The notes beneath the pieces are model-generated. The model had not been told where the DNA came from. It ran no database searches and worked only from the letters and a program-made list of their open reading frames with translations. The position numbers were made by a program, and so were the translations under genes. A stretch of 64,000 nucleotides of DNA from Apostichopus japonicus (taxonomy: Eukaryota > Echinodermata > Holothuroidea > Aspidochirotida > Stichopodidae), in contig NC_092569.1 in assembly GCF_037975245.1 (NCBI RefSeq), positions 31,378,668-31,442,667 on the forward strand. Reading direction: 5' to 3'. Shown piece after piece: positions 1-13,153 of the stretch (positions are counted from its first letter, which is position 1; the number at the start of each line of letters is the position of its first letter).

Positions 1-208
1 AATATATGAAGTGCCTCATTTTGCTGCAATAACTTAAGAATTAACTGTTGTAGGTCAATAAACCGATTGAATTCAACTGATAGGAAGATGAATCAATTCA
101 ATCAGTAGTTCAATTATTAATACGAATATTAGAGAACATAGTTCTGTCATATGAGAAAATGTACTTTTAAAATGGTTAAGCGTTTGTTTTCCAATAGTTC
201 ATATTTAC

Positions 209-508
209 TGTCCAACCCCCACTAGACATTTCACAGTAAACTTCAAAACCAAGGCTTTCAGCGGGATAAATGGCATATTTTCCGTTATTTCTTTTATCTG
301 CTGTATAAAGATCAGAACAATCTCTCGGTCCATTGCGGGTAAATGTAAGACCATCACCTTCAAACCATTCGTTACAGTAACATCTACGGACATCATTTCG
401 CTTCTCACATGTTGCGTCTGCACTGCAGCTGTAACTCTCACTTGTAAGTACGTTACTGTTGCAAGTTATCCGTAATGAGCAGTCAGAATTAATGTATGAT
501 TCGCTCTC
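209..508 (-). CDS. Gene A: EGF-like module fused to start of second FReD
   Basis: A 300-nt exon encoding ESYINSDCSLRITC, CEKRNDVRRCYCNEWFEGDG, then NGPRDCSDLYTADKRNNGKY and GFEVYCEMSSGGWT. In the EGF part the last cysteine of the GDGxTC motif is replaced by Phe (GDGLTF), which would break one EGF disulfide. The donor is GTAAAT. The next exons are outside the window. Confidence 0.8.
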
Positions 509-862
509 CTGGAAAAATAAATGTTAAACGACATATTCAAAAGCAAGTAAAATAAATCTTTATTTGGTACATTTGTAACGCTCTTGGATACAAACTGATT
601 TTCTAAAACTTCGGTCATGAGAGTTTCAAATATGTTAGGTAACGTTCATTCTTCTGGGTGTAATTGTTTTGGATGTCTTGTATTTTCGCTAGGTCTCAAA
701 ATCGAAGATCTGTGCAAGAATATGTAAAATCGATATGGAATGAAACTCAATGAAATTAATAACACATTATAAGGTCAATCATTTGATTACCAACATTTTA
801 TAGTTTAGTCTACTTCTTAAATTATATATTAAAACTTGTGAACTGTGTCAAAATAAACTTAC

Positions 863-1062
863 TTCTAATACGCCTTCCCATTGGACGTAACAGCCACATT
901 GCTCTTGAGGTATGCATATATCTCCAAGTACCATGTAGTTTTCTGGACATAGACATATATCTAGATCCACTGGTATGACACAATCATTTGGATTGTCACA
1001 AGTTGTCTGACATATATTATCATAAGTATTCTTGTTTGATGAGCACCAGGTGATGGGTAAAT
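863..1062 (-). CDS. Gene A exon 5: TIL-like cysteine-rich module
   Basis: The 200-nt exon (phase 1 to 0) encodes DLPITWCSSNKNTYDNIC, CVIPVDLDICLCPENYM and DICIPQEQCGCYVQ, with a GTAAGT donor. It is open and in frame, and is the reference used to see the 2-nt gain in gene B. Confidence 0.7.
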
Positions 1063-1367
1063 CTGGGGGAATTAAACCCACAACAATTTAATCTATCTTG
1101 AAGTGTTCACTCGGAACGTTTGCTGATTGTTAACATAGGATCAAGTTTAAGTCGGATTTTATATATGTAAGGCCCATTCAACTTATAGCCTTTATTTCAC
1201 TCATTAAAAATTAATATTATCGTTTTGCGTTAAGTATTCGACTATGTGAACTTATATATTTATTTGTGTGTGATATTCGTTTCCTCTATTGGAAATTTTC
1301 TTTAAGCATTCTTTAAATTCCGTTTTGAGTACAAAGATATGGAGGAAAGAGTAAAAAACAATCTAAC

Positions 1368-2203
1368 CTGTATTTCCTTCGACAACAGCAAACTTGTTAT
1401 AGAATAATTCCCCCATTCATCGGCTATGCGAAAGTTGTCGTATGTCAAGTAATATGACTGGCCTGAATAAATCTACAACTCGATTAGCAGCTGGTACTTC
1501 TTTTGGTTTATCAAATGAGCCAACTTTTCATTGCCAATCACAAATTCACTGTCTAAGAAACCAAAACCATTTTTGTATTCGTCCCAGGTTCGATTAAACC
1601 CAATGGATCCATCTACTCGTCGCTGTATGACCTGATAAATTCAAAACATAGCTACACAATTAACGGATGTCTCATTCTCATATGATCGCAACTTTAAAAC
1701 CAAACTTACCAGCCCTTTTTAGGAACTAAAGCACGATTTAACGCATACACGATGCGGTGTTATATCGAATATTTATACATAGGTAGCTCAATAGCCGAGG
1801 TATGCTATTTTTTCCAATCGCAGTGCACTTGATTGTAATTGATTTAATTTCATAAACAGTTTACCTTGTTTCCGATACAAATCGGCTAAAACATTATTAC
1901 ATCGTTCAAGGTATATTATTCTATACACTGTAAAGCAAAATGGACTGTAAGGTCCAATGTGTTATACAAAGTGTGACTTTTAAAAAAGTCTGTGATTGTA
2001 CGTGTACACATCTTTCAATATATTACTTACTGTCCAGCCTCCAGATGTAGTGTTGTGATCACAATATGCCTGAAATGGATCAGGATACTGGTCAGGTTTA
2101 ATCAGGTATACACCGGATTTGGCGTTGGTAGAAGAACAATGATTGAGCATTTCAATACAATCCCTTGGGTAATTCGGAGTTTGGAATAGGAAATACTGCA
2201 AGT
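1368..2203 (-). pseudogene. Gene A exons 3 and 4: N-terminal FReD with stop and 1-nt deletion
   Basis: Exon 2031-2203 encodes PNYPRDCIEM, SGVYLIKPDQYPDPFQAYC and GGWT and is open. Exon 1368-1631 encodes VIQRRVDGSIGFNRTWDEYK and FVIGNEKLAHLINQKK, then TAG at 1473-1475 where gene B has GAG. At 264 nt it is 1 nt shorter than the 265-nt exons of B and C, so even without the stop it would enter the TIL-like exon out of frame. Confidence 0.75.
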
Positions 2204-3268
2204 CTTGTAACATAATGATTTAAAGAAAGAAGGTCAGAACAAACAATAAAACTGTAAATTATATATTGAAATAAAAATGCATCTTAATATGCAAAGGAAA
2301 ATATCAACTGAAAAATGTTATATCATTATGATGCAATTGCTTTGTTTTGATTACACAGTACACATGACGTGGTAACTAGTATAAGATATGTGCACATTGT
2401 GTTAAACCTCATTGCTGCTAATTGGAACAGGTATTGAGTTTGGAATAAAACAATTAACGCAACAAACTACTTTGAATGGTGAATCAGTGGTAACATGGTT
2501 ACAGAAACAAAACATGATGAATAATATTTTTCTTAAATAAAATTGTATTGCTGGTCTTTATTTCAATTTGTCTTTTTTACGTTATGCAATCTAACTTTCA
2601 TCATCACTGATCAGTGATTTGAACAAGTCACGTTATTCTACGAGCCTACAAAATTCAATGGCTCAAGGGTGAATATTTTTCCTTTTTGTATTTTTTAGCC
2701 ATTTTCCCTGGTGACCTTTAATAAGCATTAGTGCAGTTATCTTCGCTTGTTTACATTTTCATGCGAGTTCACTATATCCATCAGTTACTGTTAAGTACAG
2801 GTTTTATTGATTAACGTATGAAATCCTACAATAATGTTCCCAAAAAGGAAGCCAGTAATGAATAATTCCACATGAGTCAATTTTATATCACAGAACCGTT
2901 TCATATTACTATAAATTACTCACAAGTATGAACAAATCTTACCTGAACTTTCTTTATTGCTTGAAGTAAAAGTGAACTAATGTAGTAAATGGCTTTTATT
3001 ACGTTCAGTTTCATCATCACTGAGTATCGACAATGCGCGCTAAAGCTACTGTAATACACAGTACAAGGAAATGATTGAGAATTGTAAATCATCACATATC
3101 TTTACAACTTGATATAATAGAAAAGTACCTCATGTGAAGTCCATCTACATTGTTCCTTTCTGAAGAAAAATGATCCGAGCTATTATCTAGTTAACACATT
3201 TCTGTGAAATGGTTAATGAAATGGTCAACCCTTACCAGAGCATTAAGACTAACATAACGACAACTTAC

Positions 3269-3299
3269 TTGAATCATTGAGTCTTGTACATGACGATAT
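3269..3299 (-). CDS. Gene A exon 2: 31-nt linker micro-exon
   Basis: It encodes about ten residues (ISSCTRLNDS) between a CAG acceptor and a GTAAGT donor. The gene B copy (18844-18874) has serine where this one has cysteine. Support is from conservation of length, splice sites and phase in all three genes. Confidence 0.55.
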
Positions 3300-6200
3300 C
3301 TGAGGTTAGAAAATAACATAAGTGAATGTAAAATGAATTGAAGTACATTCTTTAGACAAAGTGTCAAGTTAAGAACGTTGTTGAAGACCAATGCATATAG
3401 CCTACAATACAGGAAAGACGGAAATAATTTACGGCTTCACTTTTAAAAGATCCTATTATTCTATATATGTTTACATTTAACGAACATAATTGATATATTT
3501 TATAGCTCATTAAAACAATTTCGTTTTTGGTTCAAATAAATGAACTCTTTTCATTGTAAAAAAATGTAAATCATGATAGAAAAAGGTGCTAGGAACGAAA
3601 ATTATAGTTCACCTTTCCATATCCAAGCAGTAATAGAACTTCAAGTAATTTTAATGTCTTGCCAAATTGATTTTACTGCTTATAAGTTTAGTTACGATAA
3701 AAAGGAAACAGTTAAGTATTAGTTTTTATCTACTTCGCTTACCCGTCTACTTTTTATCTTAACTAAGCTTATACGAAGTAAAATCAATTCAGAAGTTATT
3801 AAAGTTTTCGAAACAACAGTTAATGACTAACGTTTATCGATTAAAAATATGACTTTATGTATGTTTTTAGGTCTTCTCATGCTTCTTATTCTCATTTCCG
3901 TCCATAAAACAACAATAGGTTCCCATACCCATAAGTATATATATTTTACTATACATATTGATGTATGATATCTTTGGCAGTAAATGACACGCTTACTACT
4001 TGCATATTATTGACTAAAATCGGTAATTTTAAGATTTGTTGATATTTTGTGAAGACGGGTGCAATTTTACAAAACGATATTTTCAGAATTTTTACCTTTT
4101 GCATTCTAAGAACACCTCCCCTTACAAACGTTATTTTTTTTAGTTTTTGCAATGAGTATATGCTTCCTAATACGCTTTCATGACATATTACCAACACGTA
4201 AAAGGTCGATATTTGGCGGAAACGATGAAATTCATGAATTTACTAGAAATGCGTATTGACAGTCTAGAAGAGGAAAACATTTTTTTTTTGCTATTTAGTT
4301 CTCCTTAAGTTATCTATAAACATCTTTTGTTTGGTAGCTTTAAGAAAACGTATTCTAGTTAGTTGATTGTGATTAAATTATAACAACAACACACTTCTTG
4401 TAAAAAAAGCACTAATTGTCAGCATACGTTCGCCTGAAAGCTTCATCCATATTATATTTGCTTACGACTTTTGTTTGTTAATTCAAACGACTAATGTTCG
4501 ATAAAAACATATTGCTTTATCAAAGAAAATCTGTCGGATTGGTCAGATATCACACTCAGAATATCTGTACTAATCAAGACGAACTTTTTTTAATTCCCTT
4601 TTGTACACATCAGCAAAAACGGAAACACTTTCGGCAACTTTAAGTTCGATGTACACATTTACGTACAAAACCATTCGTGAACGCCTCGAATAGACTTGTG
4701 AACACTGAAATAGTCCCTATGAATACATATACTTGTTCATACAAAATACCGTGTATGAGTTATTATTTCGTCCATCAGTGGCATAATTCTCTTAAATCAT
4801 CGTTAATCAAGGATCAGAGATAATACCATAAAGTTTCATACACTTCTGTTTCTCTTGATATAACAAGAAGTGAAATTTGGTCTACTTGTTGATTTAAAGC
4901 ATATTATAGGTATCTGATAAACATGAAAAGTAAATTTTAAAAAGGAGAATTGGAAAACAGTTTGGTAATAATGTGTACATTTTGAGAATTCTTTACAATC
5001 AAACATCATCTAGAGTCACTCAAAACAACACGATTGTGAATACTAGCCATTCTTGCAGCCATGATCCGTGTTTTATTGTAACATTTTAAGTATTTTTAGG
5101 TTACAGACTTTGCAGGGAAGAAGCGGGCAAAGCTGTTTACCTGCCTGTCTTGTCGCCAGTGTGGCAAGAAAGCTCAAAATCATAAATTATAACATTTTAA
5201 CAGTTTACAATCAGGATCTTTCAACGGAAACGCACTACGAGAGGATAGATGGATTTATTTATCGTTTTATCTGGGATTATTGGGTGATGTTAATCAACAA
5301 GTCTATTTTACTATTCTTCTTTTTCTGGAGCTTGGTTTAAAGCAAATTTAAACATAATGTTTTTGTTTTTCTTGGCATGAATATTGTCCAAATCAAATAC
5401 ATAATAAGTGTCACAAGTGTGATAAGATCATTTGACCGCCAAAGGGAAACAATTTATTGGCGAATATATAGTCTTATATTAACCCGAAGAGTCGTTTGGG
5501 CAACTACTAAAATCTAAGGTTGAAATATTTAAATTACATTGATATCACATTAAGATACTTGTTGTCATATAATCTGCTTTGTTGGTCATTGTTGGTCATT
5601 TAGGGTACATTGTGCTATCTCTTGTTACTGTGTGAGAAACAGATAAGTAGTTATTCTTATGTATATACATACATTGAAGAGCATATTACAGTAATGCGTT
5701 AATTGTGTTTTGTTTTTGGTTTAATTAAACAGTTACCTACCCAGCTGACACATTTGCAGGTTGTTTAAGGTTAATATTGCAATAGGTAAACACTAACACT
5801 TTGCCGAAGCAGATTTGAAACTACTTGCTGTATTGTTAAAATCTGTTTTTTTTTTCTTGTAGTTTGAATTTAATTTGTTAAATATTTTACGTTTAAACTG
5901 TTACAATAATGAAGTACTATTTGCTGGTCTGGTGAATAACTTGGAGCTACTGTGCGTAACGCTAACGCTGTATGTATACACAAATCTGATCAAAATTTTA
6001 TGTTGACAGATTTAACGTCTGCGTATTAGGCCTAAGGCTTCTTTCGAAAATCATTCCACAAGATTTAACATATAAGTGTAATGGAAGATATATCGTAATT
6101 TGGACAATACAATTATTCACTGGGAACGTTAATTGAACATGTCCGTATATTTATTTGTTCTTTTAAGTAAGCTGAACTTAATTTGCTTTATCATACTGGC

Positions 6201-7081
6201 AGATATTTTGACGGAGAGATAAATGTTGTATTCGGAAAATATGAGTAGTTTAATGAACTAAAAGAACAAATTGTCATCATTAAAAATAACATCAAAAGTG
6301 GTTGATGTTATTTTCACTCGCATGTTACAAGTAATGGTTATCTAAACATATGGTCGGTTTCGAAACTCTTACGGTTCCTTTACAAGAACGTTTAGTCTTT
6401 GCGTTGAAGATATACGCGCAACTTGAAGTATTTTATACAGAATTGTGTATGTCCCAGAAGTTTAGATATAAATATTTAAATATTAAAATACATACATTCC
6501 CTATGCATATGTATGTGTATACTTTGAATTGTTTTAAAGTTCTCTTTCAAACAGATTCGTGTTGATAATAAATAGCTTAACCTCTGCAACGCACTTGTAA
6601 AAAAGTTGATGTGCGGTTTACTAAAAATGCATTGTTTTATTCTCTTAAATTTAATGATTTTATTCAAAATTGGATATCACACAAATGGACCATAATGGAC
6701 TGTTAAACGGGGAGGGGAGAGTTATATGCCAAATAAAGTGTAATTTTAAATAAATACATGTAATAAAAGGAATGGCGTGAGATCTGTGTTCAGAATAATG
6801 CTCAATAACGCACAAAATATGTTTCAAAAAGTTACTGTTGAATTAGCCGATAGCTTATCAATCATAATATATTCTACGAACACACGTGGTAACAAGTCAG
6901 CGCAGGTAGATAGTATTTTGAGTTTAACATGTAGAAACACGTACAAGTCTTTTAAACTGAAGTGAAAGAAATGCTGAGTTCCAAGTTGTCAACCAATGTA
7001 AAATTATACAAGTAGAAAAAAATTGATGGAATTTTAAGTTGAATATATCAATTTTTATTAAATAATGTTTTAGAGACTTAC
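3300..7081 (-). other. Gene A intron 1
   Basis: AT-rich intron of 3.8 kb with one copy of the segment that is doubled in gene B. I see no conserved exon or RNA gene in it. Short open frames here are not supported by codon pattern or family resemblance. Confidence 0.6.
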
Positions 7082-7153
7082 CCGAAATCCTTTTGAGTTC
7101 AAAAGCAGCAATACAGCTAAGACGAAAACATATTTTCTTCGAAGTTCTGCCAT
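7082..7153 (-). CDS. Gene A exon 1: signal peptide
   Basis: Seventy-two nt encode 24 residues starting MAELRRKYVFVLAVLLLLNS, a clear secretory signal, ending in phase 0 at a GTAAGT donor. Identical length and near-identical peptide to gene B exon 1 support the start. The exon lies inside a longer open frame in another phase, which is not the real coding frame. Confidence 0.75.
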
Positions 7154-7186
7154 CGATCCCAAATGAAAAAGAGAAATTCACACTAA

Positions 7187-7283
7187 CTAAAGAGAGACTT
7201 GTTGACCTTCTGTGACAGTCAAAGGACTAATGAAGGAGAAATCGTTACATGGGGAAGGACCTTCATACGTACGGATGTCCATT
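7187..7283 (-). promoter_or_regulatory. Conserved upstream AUG element of gene A (31-codon uORF)
   Basis: The motif AATGGACATCC lies at 7273-7283, 120 bp before the start codon. Its ATG opens a 31-codon frame (starts MDIRTYEGPS, ends EGQQVSL) that stops at 7187-7189, upstream of the main ATG. The same motif occurs at the same distance in genes B and C. This is probably 5' leader and could reduce translation of the main frame (inference). Confidence 0.4.
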
Positions 7284-9130
7284 AAATCCATGTACGTTAA
7301 TGGCTAGTCACATTCAAAATACACAAGATATGTTGTATGCAGTATAGTATGTCTCATATGGGCATCTGTTAATACGAGTGCCTTTACTATGAATGGAAAA
7401 TTTGGGGCTAAATTTTACTTAAAAGCTTTATTATTTGGAACGTTATTTAGATTTGTAGAACTCGAAATTCAAGTATAAGGATACGACAAGAATGGTTATT
7501 TTACATCGCAACTATCAACTTATCTGTAGTTTGAACTTTTACTGAATTAAATGAGTATATTTGCATTTATTTAGTGTGCCGAATATGGAAGGTCGCTCGG
7601 ATTCGTGCAATAGTTATATCAACCAGTAGCATCTCTCGAGTATCAAACGAATCCCAGAAATAGTATAATTATGTACCATTTTCAATAAAAGTGTTTGCTT
7701 GTTCGAGAGTTAGAACGATTAACAATATATTTGTTACAATAATATTTATGTTTTTGTTTCTAATTATTTTTTACAAAAATCAAACATGAAGTGAACAGTA
7801 GATGAGACATAATTCCCTTTTTGTGATATGGAACAGGAACTATTCATTCCTTGTAAAGTTGACGAACACATTTGCTTCAATGTATTGTATACAAGTGTTT
7901 TAACTGCTTAAAAACATTACAGATGTAATTAAAAAGGTCATATCTACAATTCTCAGTAATGGCATGTATAGGTTACAATATGCTACACAACGCGGCAAGC
8001 TGAAACACGGAATGGTATCACAAACCGTATGATTTCACATGATCTAACCATGTAGCACTGTTCCATCTGATGTCATCACAAGGAAATACGTAATGAAGTA
8101 TCGATTAATCATGTTATCTGATTCTTACTACAATGATAGACTACAACGATATACCTTAATGATTATCTGTGCAGAGAAATCAGACTTTATACTTTTTCCA
8201 GGAATTTAATTATTTCCATACACCTTCTTCACATAACGTATTAGCGGTATATGACCAAACTGCATTCAAAACGTGGCGACAGAGGATCAGAGAGAAGTAT
8301 TTGTACAACATACGAGTTTACTTCCAACGTTCCAATCGTTATATCCTGTAATTTGGTAGATTTCGATTATAATTTTTCGGAAAAATAAAGTTTTTTTCGG
8401 GGTTGAAGTCCTTTCAAGAAACAAATACGTCGCTTTTCAAGATAGAAAGAAGTTTATAAATATGTATTAAGCAACATTTGCATTAAAGTAAGAATCGTTT
8501 CATAAGGTGTGTATCGTAATTTTGAAATACAATTTTTCTACTTTTCTTTACGTTTAACATAAAAATATTGCTTTCGTTTAAGCATGCGGTTGATAATTTC
8601 TTGGCTCAAAATGATGTAATCGATTATTGATTATAGATCTAGACAGATTAATGTTAGAGCAAACGTTAAAACATTACTTAAGGCAGAATTTTCATATTGG
8701 TATTAAAAAAATTGCTTTCGGGATATTTTTTAAAATATTCTAAATCTCTCCTTGATAGTTTGCTAAACTGATGACGACGTTTGTTTCAAAAGGGCAACAA
8801 TAAATAATTATGTTTAATCTATTGTTTCATCAATAGTACTAACTCATTTTTTTGAATATCATAAAACCAAGAGAACATCTCTGAATGACATTCAATATCA
8901 CTCGTTATTGTTACTGTGGCCATCAAATTCGTATGGTTTTTAATTACCGTTTTCTTGTTATTGGAAAACTGTTTGTTGAACTAAGACGTCAAGCTACTCT
9001 AATTGATGATCCTTAGAGAGTTTAAAGGGTAATTACTCATCAAAAGTGACACATAAATACAATATGGATCAAGTGATTCAAAACGGATAATAACGCATCA
9101 GCATTAATTAGTCAGCGTGTTCCTAGTCGT

Positions 9131-9323
9131 AGTTTACGTAGTAGCTCCGACGGGGAATTCTGGCTCAATCAACCACGCTCACGTAATAATTTCTATTGTG
9201 ATCGTGCTTTTTCGTCCTGTAAACCACGCCTATGGAATAAGCTTCCACATTTACCTACCTCAGTGGACGATGTTTATCTTTATTAAATCTAAATTGAGGA
9301 CTCATATTTTCAGAGTATTTTAA
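9131..9323 (+). mobile_element. LINE (non-LTR retrotransposon) reverse-transcriptase C-terminal remnant
   Basis: Reading across one frameshift, the strand encodes fragments CDRAFSSCKPRLWNKLP and, in the next frame, FIKSKLRTHIFRVF followed by a stop. The RAFS...RLWNKLP...FKxxLKTHLF arrangement is the usual C-terminus of CR1/L2/jockey-type reverse transcriptases. The rest of the element is absent upstream; about 150 bp of likely 3' UTR follows. It is dead. Confidence 0.7.
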
Positions 9324-10174
9324 TCAGAATTGTGTATGAATTTTGTACATAGTATTCTTATTCTTGTATCAGAGAGTTCTACCTATCTAATTTTTACTGA
9401 ATTTGATAATTTTATTTCGTGCTTGCAATTTATATTTTGTGCGACGCGTTGAGATGTTTTCACATGTAATGCGCTGTTAAAGAAAATATCTACATTACAT
9501 AAAATTTACGCAAAGCTTTTGCAAACCTCTGAATTATCGCAAATCTGGATATCTTTAGACCTATTTGCCACAAACTTTACTTGGAATAATTACCGTATAT
9601 TATTTCAATATCAATAAGTTGCCGACTGAACCTATAGGTCTGTAGTGTTCCTCACTGTAACGCTGGAACAAGGAAGTTTGCGTAGACGGTGGCACAGACA
9701 CTGGTCTTACTGTTGTATCAATGGACTAATTTAGTTGTCCCGTTTTAAGGCAGATCTCGTACTATTCATTATTCGTATCTTCATATAAAATTAAAATTAC
9801 TTGTATTCTTTTACCGCAATTAATAGTGTAAGCTTCGCCAACTAGCTCAGACAGATCACTTACTGTTTAGGCGTAACTTATAAACAAAGAAACCAGCGAA
9901 AAGATTGTAGTAATTTGTTCCAGACTGAGCTATTTTCAAATTAAGCTTGTAAATCGTAAAAGAGGGTGGGGTGCGGGAATGTGGGCTCATCACATCTTAA
10001 TTTGAAAAGTATTTATTTTGGAAGTATGTATTTTTCAACAAATTTAGTAAAACTCCTTAGGTCAATACATATACAAATACCATTCAAAATACGATTAACA
10101 ACTTTAAACCCCTTAATGTTCATCACAAAGTTAAAGTCATTATTATTATTATTATTACTTTTGTATGAGTTTTC

Positions 10175-10560
10175 CGACACTCTTATATTGTCGACATTCT
10201 AGTATCTTTTTTCGACATTCTTATATTATTTTGACATGCTTTAAATTATTTATGGGCATACTTATATTAGTTTCGATATGGTTATATACATTTGGACATA
10301 ATCCTATCATTTTGAACATGCTTATATTATTTTGGACATTTTGCAACAAATGATGTGAATTCATAAGCCAACATGTTCTCTACAAATATGATATCAGCAA
10401 TTACATTCGACATTTTCATCTAATTTTTCGACATTCTCTCATATTATTTTGGACATGCTCATTTTATTGTTGGACATTCTTATATTAGTTTCGACATACC
10501 TATATAAACTTGGACATACTCCTATTTGGAGATGCTTATATTGTTTTGGATATTTTTAAT
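10175..10560. repeat. Degenerate minisatellite (GACATNCTTATATTANTTT type)
   Basis: Imperfect units of about 30 to 50 bp built on TCGACATTCTTATATTATTTT and TTGGACATGCTTATATTA recur at least ten times, broken by an unrelated stretch around 10350-10400. A short TTA run (10138-10155) precedes it. The small open frames across it are products of the repeat. Confidence 0.65.
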
Positions 10561-12662
10561 AAGTATGGCATTCCGTACTGCGACCAGTGCAAAAGTAAGT
10601 TTGTCGGAACATTCTCCGACTTTTTGAAGTACGATTTCAATATGGTTACAAAATTGAGTGGCTGTCGTCATAATTGGAAGAGCCCCTTTTATTGGATTTG
10701 AAGAGTACACACATCGCGGGAGAATCTTTACATAGTTTTCTGAAATATTTATTGATAGAATTGATAAGCGTATATGAAAAAAGCTATTTTTGAAGTAATT
10801 TTGTAGCAATATCCGTCAATATTGATTTCACAATTTATTCAATAAGAATACTTTGTCGGAACATTTTTAGGCTGCTATCAATTTGCCCTCGTGAGCTGAT
10901 ACGTGCAAGTTAAGGATTGTGGAAAATGGTCCGGTAAAGTGCCCAAAAATATACTCATAAGTCTACTTAAATGGAAACGTATAACTTCTTGTTCTTTGAG
11001 GGTGAAGATACGACCCGCCTAAATGTGAATCTTTCAGAAATTTCTCTGCCGTTTTAAGTAAAAATACTTCAATAAGAAACAATAAACATGTTTATGAGTC
11101 ATATCAAAGCAATATTAATGTTAACAGTCCTGTTGGCATTGACATGATAATACGTTGGGTCAGTTCATCATGCTCTTAATTGTTAACATTTGTTCAGCGT
11201 GAATTAATATTGTTTCCATTTATTAAGGGATAAACCACAGTCGGATTTACATATTGCATTTTCTTTTCGTTGTAGTATTTGGCAACCATCAGTGAACACA
11301 AATAATATTTTAGAAAATATTCTAGTTACATATGATATGCTCTAATTGTAGGAAAGAGCGGAAGGGGTGATGTCAATGAAATATGCGGGTATTAGAGACT
11401 TTGCTATAATCTTTCCACTACTTCAGCCTTTCTTTAGTTGATGTTTTCTGAAAGAAATCTTCCATTGACTAAAACTCAAGGTTTACTTTTATACTACCTA
11501 CTAAGAAATTGCTTGAATTTATACATGAATCAAAACTTGCGGTTCAGAAATTACAATGTTTCAAGACGATACCAGAAATTCGGAGACGAAAATGTGTTTT
11601 ATATATAAACGCCAGTTCTTTGAGTAATCTACAAGACTCCACTGTATGGTGCTTAATATAATGTAGTTGAGTCGTAATACAAAGGCCACTGTCATCCCGT
11701 TTCCCGTAATACGAGGGAGTGGAGTCGGAATTTGTAAGTCTCAATGGGTTTCATTGCCTTATATCTCTCATATTGGTTATATGTTAAAGACAGTAGTTAA
11801 GCTTTAAATATATGCTGAACTGGAAGGTGATTAGTGGTGATGATCAGGTGTTTATCGCACTTAACCAGCAATTCGGAGAGGAAGGATTCTACATTAAGGA
11901 CAATCAAGGAGATTACAAAATGAGTAAAAGCTACATCATATTCTTACATTAAAATGAGTGGGGAAAAAGAAAGCTATGTAGACTAATGACAAAGTTAGTG
12001 AGACTGGTTTAGTTTAAACCTTTGAAAAATAACTCATTTAAGGAGTCGCCCGGAACCATGCTTATATGATCAACTTGTTGTGAATGTAAACTCTTCTAAA
12101 GTAATCGAACGCTAATACATGACATTATGGAGCCACTGTAAGGAAAGTGATTCGAGAATAAGGATTGAACATATAAGGATGGTTCGGTTGGTTGTGTTCT
12201 TTCTATATACAACAGTGGGTTTTACTCAGGAATCCACTGGAATAACTGATCATAAGACATACTAACTAAATAGCTCAGAAAGCTTTTCGAAACGTATATG
12301 ATGTCGTCCCTATGTTGCCACTTGCTTCTATACAACATAATGGCAACATTTGAAGAAAACAGATTACTAACTAGTCAGCATACTGGTGCCATGTTTTCAT
12401 ATACTTTTATTGTATTTTATTTGATATCATTTTCAGTGCCATTATTAAAGATAGCATTTTAACAAAAACATTCCGAGTTCATTGCAATTATAATAAGTAT
12501 AGTGCAACATCATTTGGTATTGTCCATTAAAACATATTAATGTCTTGGAAGTACACATACTTTGTCAAACTTTGATATGTAATTCTATAGTTAGCATATG
12601 TTAGTATATCGCTAACAGTTTCCTATCCTTTATATTCTGAAGACCCTGACTAACTATTTTGA

Positions 12663-13153
12663 TCATTGAACAGAACGAATTTTCATTGTTGTTGTCGTTA
12701 TCCCGCAATCAGATCCGTGAAGATTCATCCAGAAAATACCGCGGTAATCGTTGTACGAGTAGTCACCGTTAAGATTGGAGTAGCCACATGAATAGAAAGT
12801 TGTCTCATAGACCGGGTTTTTGTTTTTGCAGCATCTGTAATCGTTAATACAGCCATCGCAATCATAGCATTTATAATGTGGACGATAATTGCGGTAATAA
12901 CAAGAGTAAAAAGAATAACAATAATAATAATAAGTACAGTAATAGTAGCAGCCACAGTTAGAGTACTCGTAGTCGCCTGTAGCTACGCGGTTGCTAAATG
13001 AGTAGCAGTTGCTGGTAGAGCCCGTATTACTATCGTCAGGATACCACCAGCCACCTCGGTGTTTTTCTGCGCAATCGAAGGTACTCGACCCATCATTGTC
13101 TTGATCGTGCGTACTAAATCGATATCCTGAATTTGCTGCCATTGCGTTATTAC
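12663..13153 (-). CDS. Gene B: last exon, C-terminal FReD part with longer Tyr/Cys-rich insert
   Basis: The exon (491 nt) encodes YRFSTHDQDNDGSSTFDC, GGWWYPDD, the Tyr/Cys-rich insert, then SCGYSNLNGDY, YRGIFWMNLHGSDCG and TTTMKI before the stop. It is 27 nt (nine codons) longer than the same exon of gene C; the visible length difference is in the insert, encoded over an imperfect trinucleotide run near 12917-12950. A TTTATT (AATAAA on the coding strand) at 12406-12411 may be the polyadenylation signal, about 250 bp past the stop. Confidence 0.8.

Larger units (their letters stand above)
209..7153 (-). pseudogene. Gene A: FReD/TIL/EGF-FReD paralogue, 3' end outside the window, with stop and frameshift
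   Basis: Exons in the window: 7082-7153, 3269-3299, 2031-2203, 1368-1631, 863-1062, 209-508. The two exons completing the second FReD would lie left of position 1. There are no free EGF exons between the TIL-like exon and the EGF-FReD exon (a 354-bp intron). Exon 4 has TAG at 1473-1475 and is 1 nt shorter than in B and C, which shifts its end out of frame. The lesions are different from those of gene B, so they arose separately. The other exons are open. Confidence 0.7.
7284..12662. other. Spacer between genes A and B
   Basis: About 5.4 kb, AT-rich, with a LINE remnant and a minisatellite. The part near 7980-8100 resembles 28550-28670 upstream of gene B, and 11540-12200 resembles 33120-33740 downstream of gene C. 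These matches show that the duplicated block included flanking DNA, not just the genes. No other gene is visible. Confidence 0.6.
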
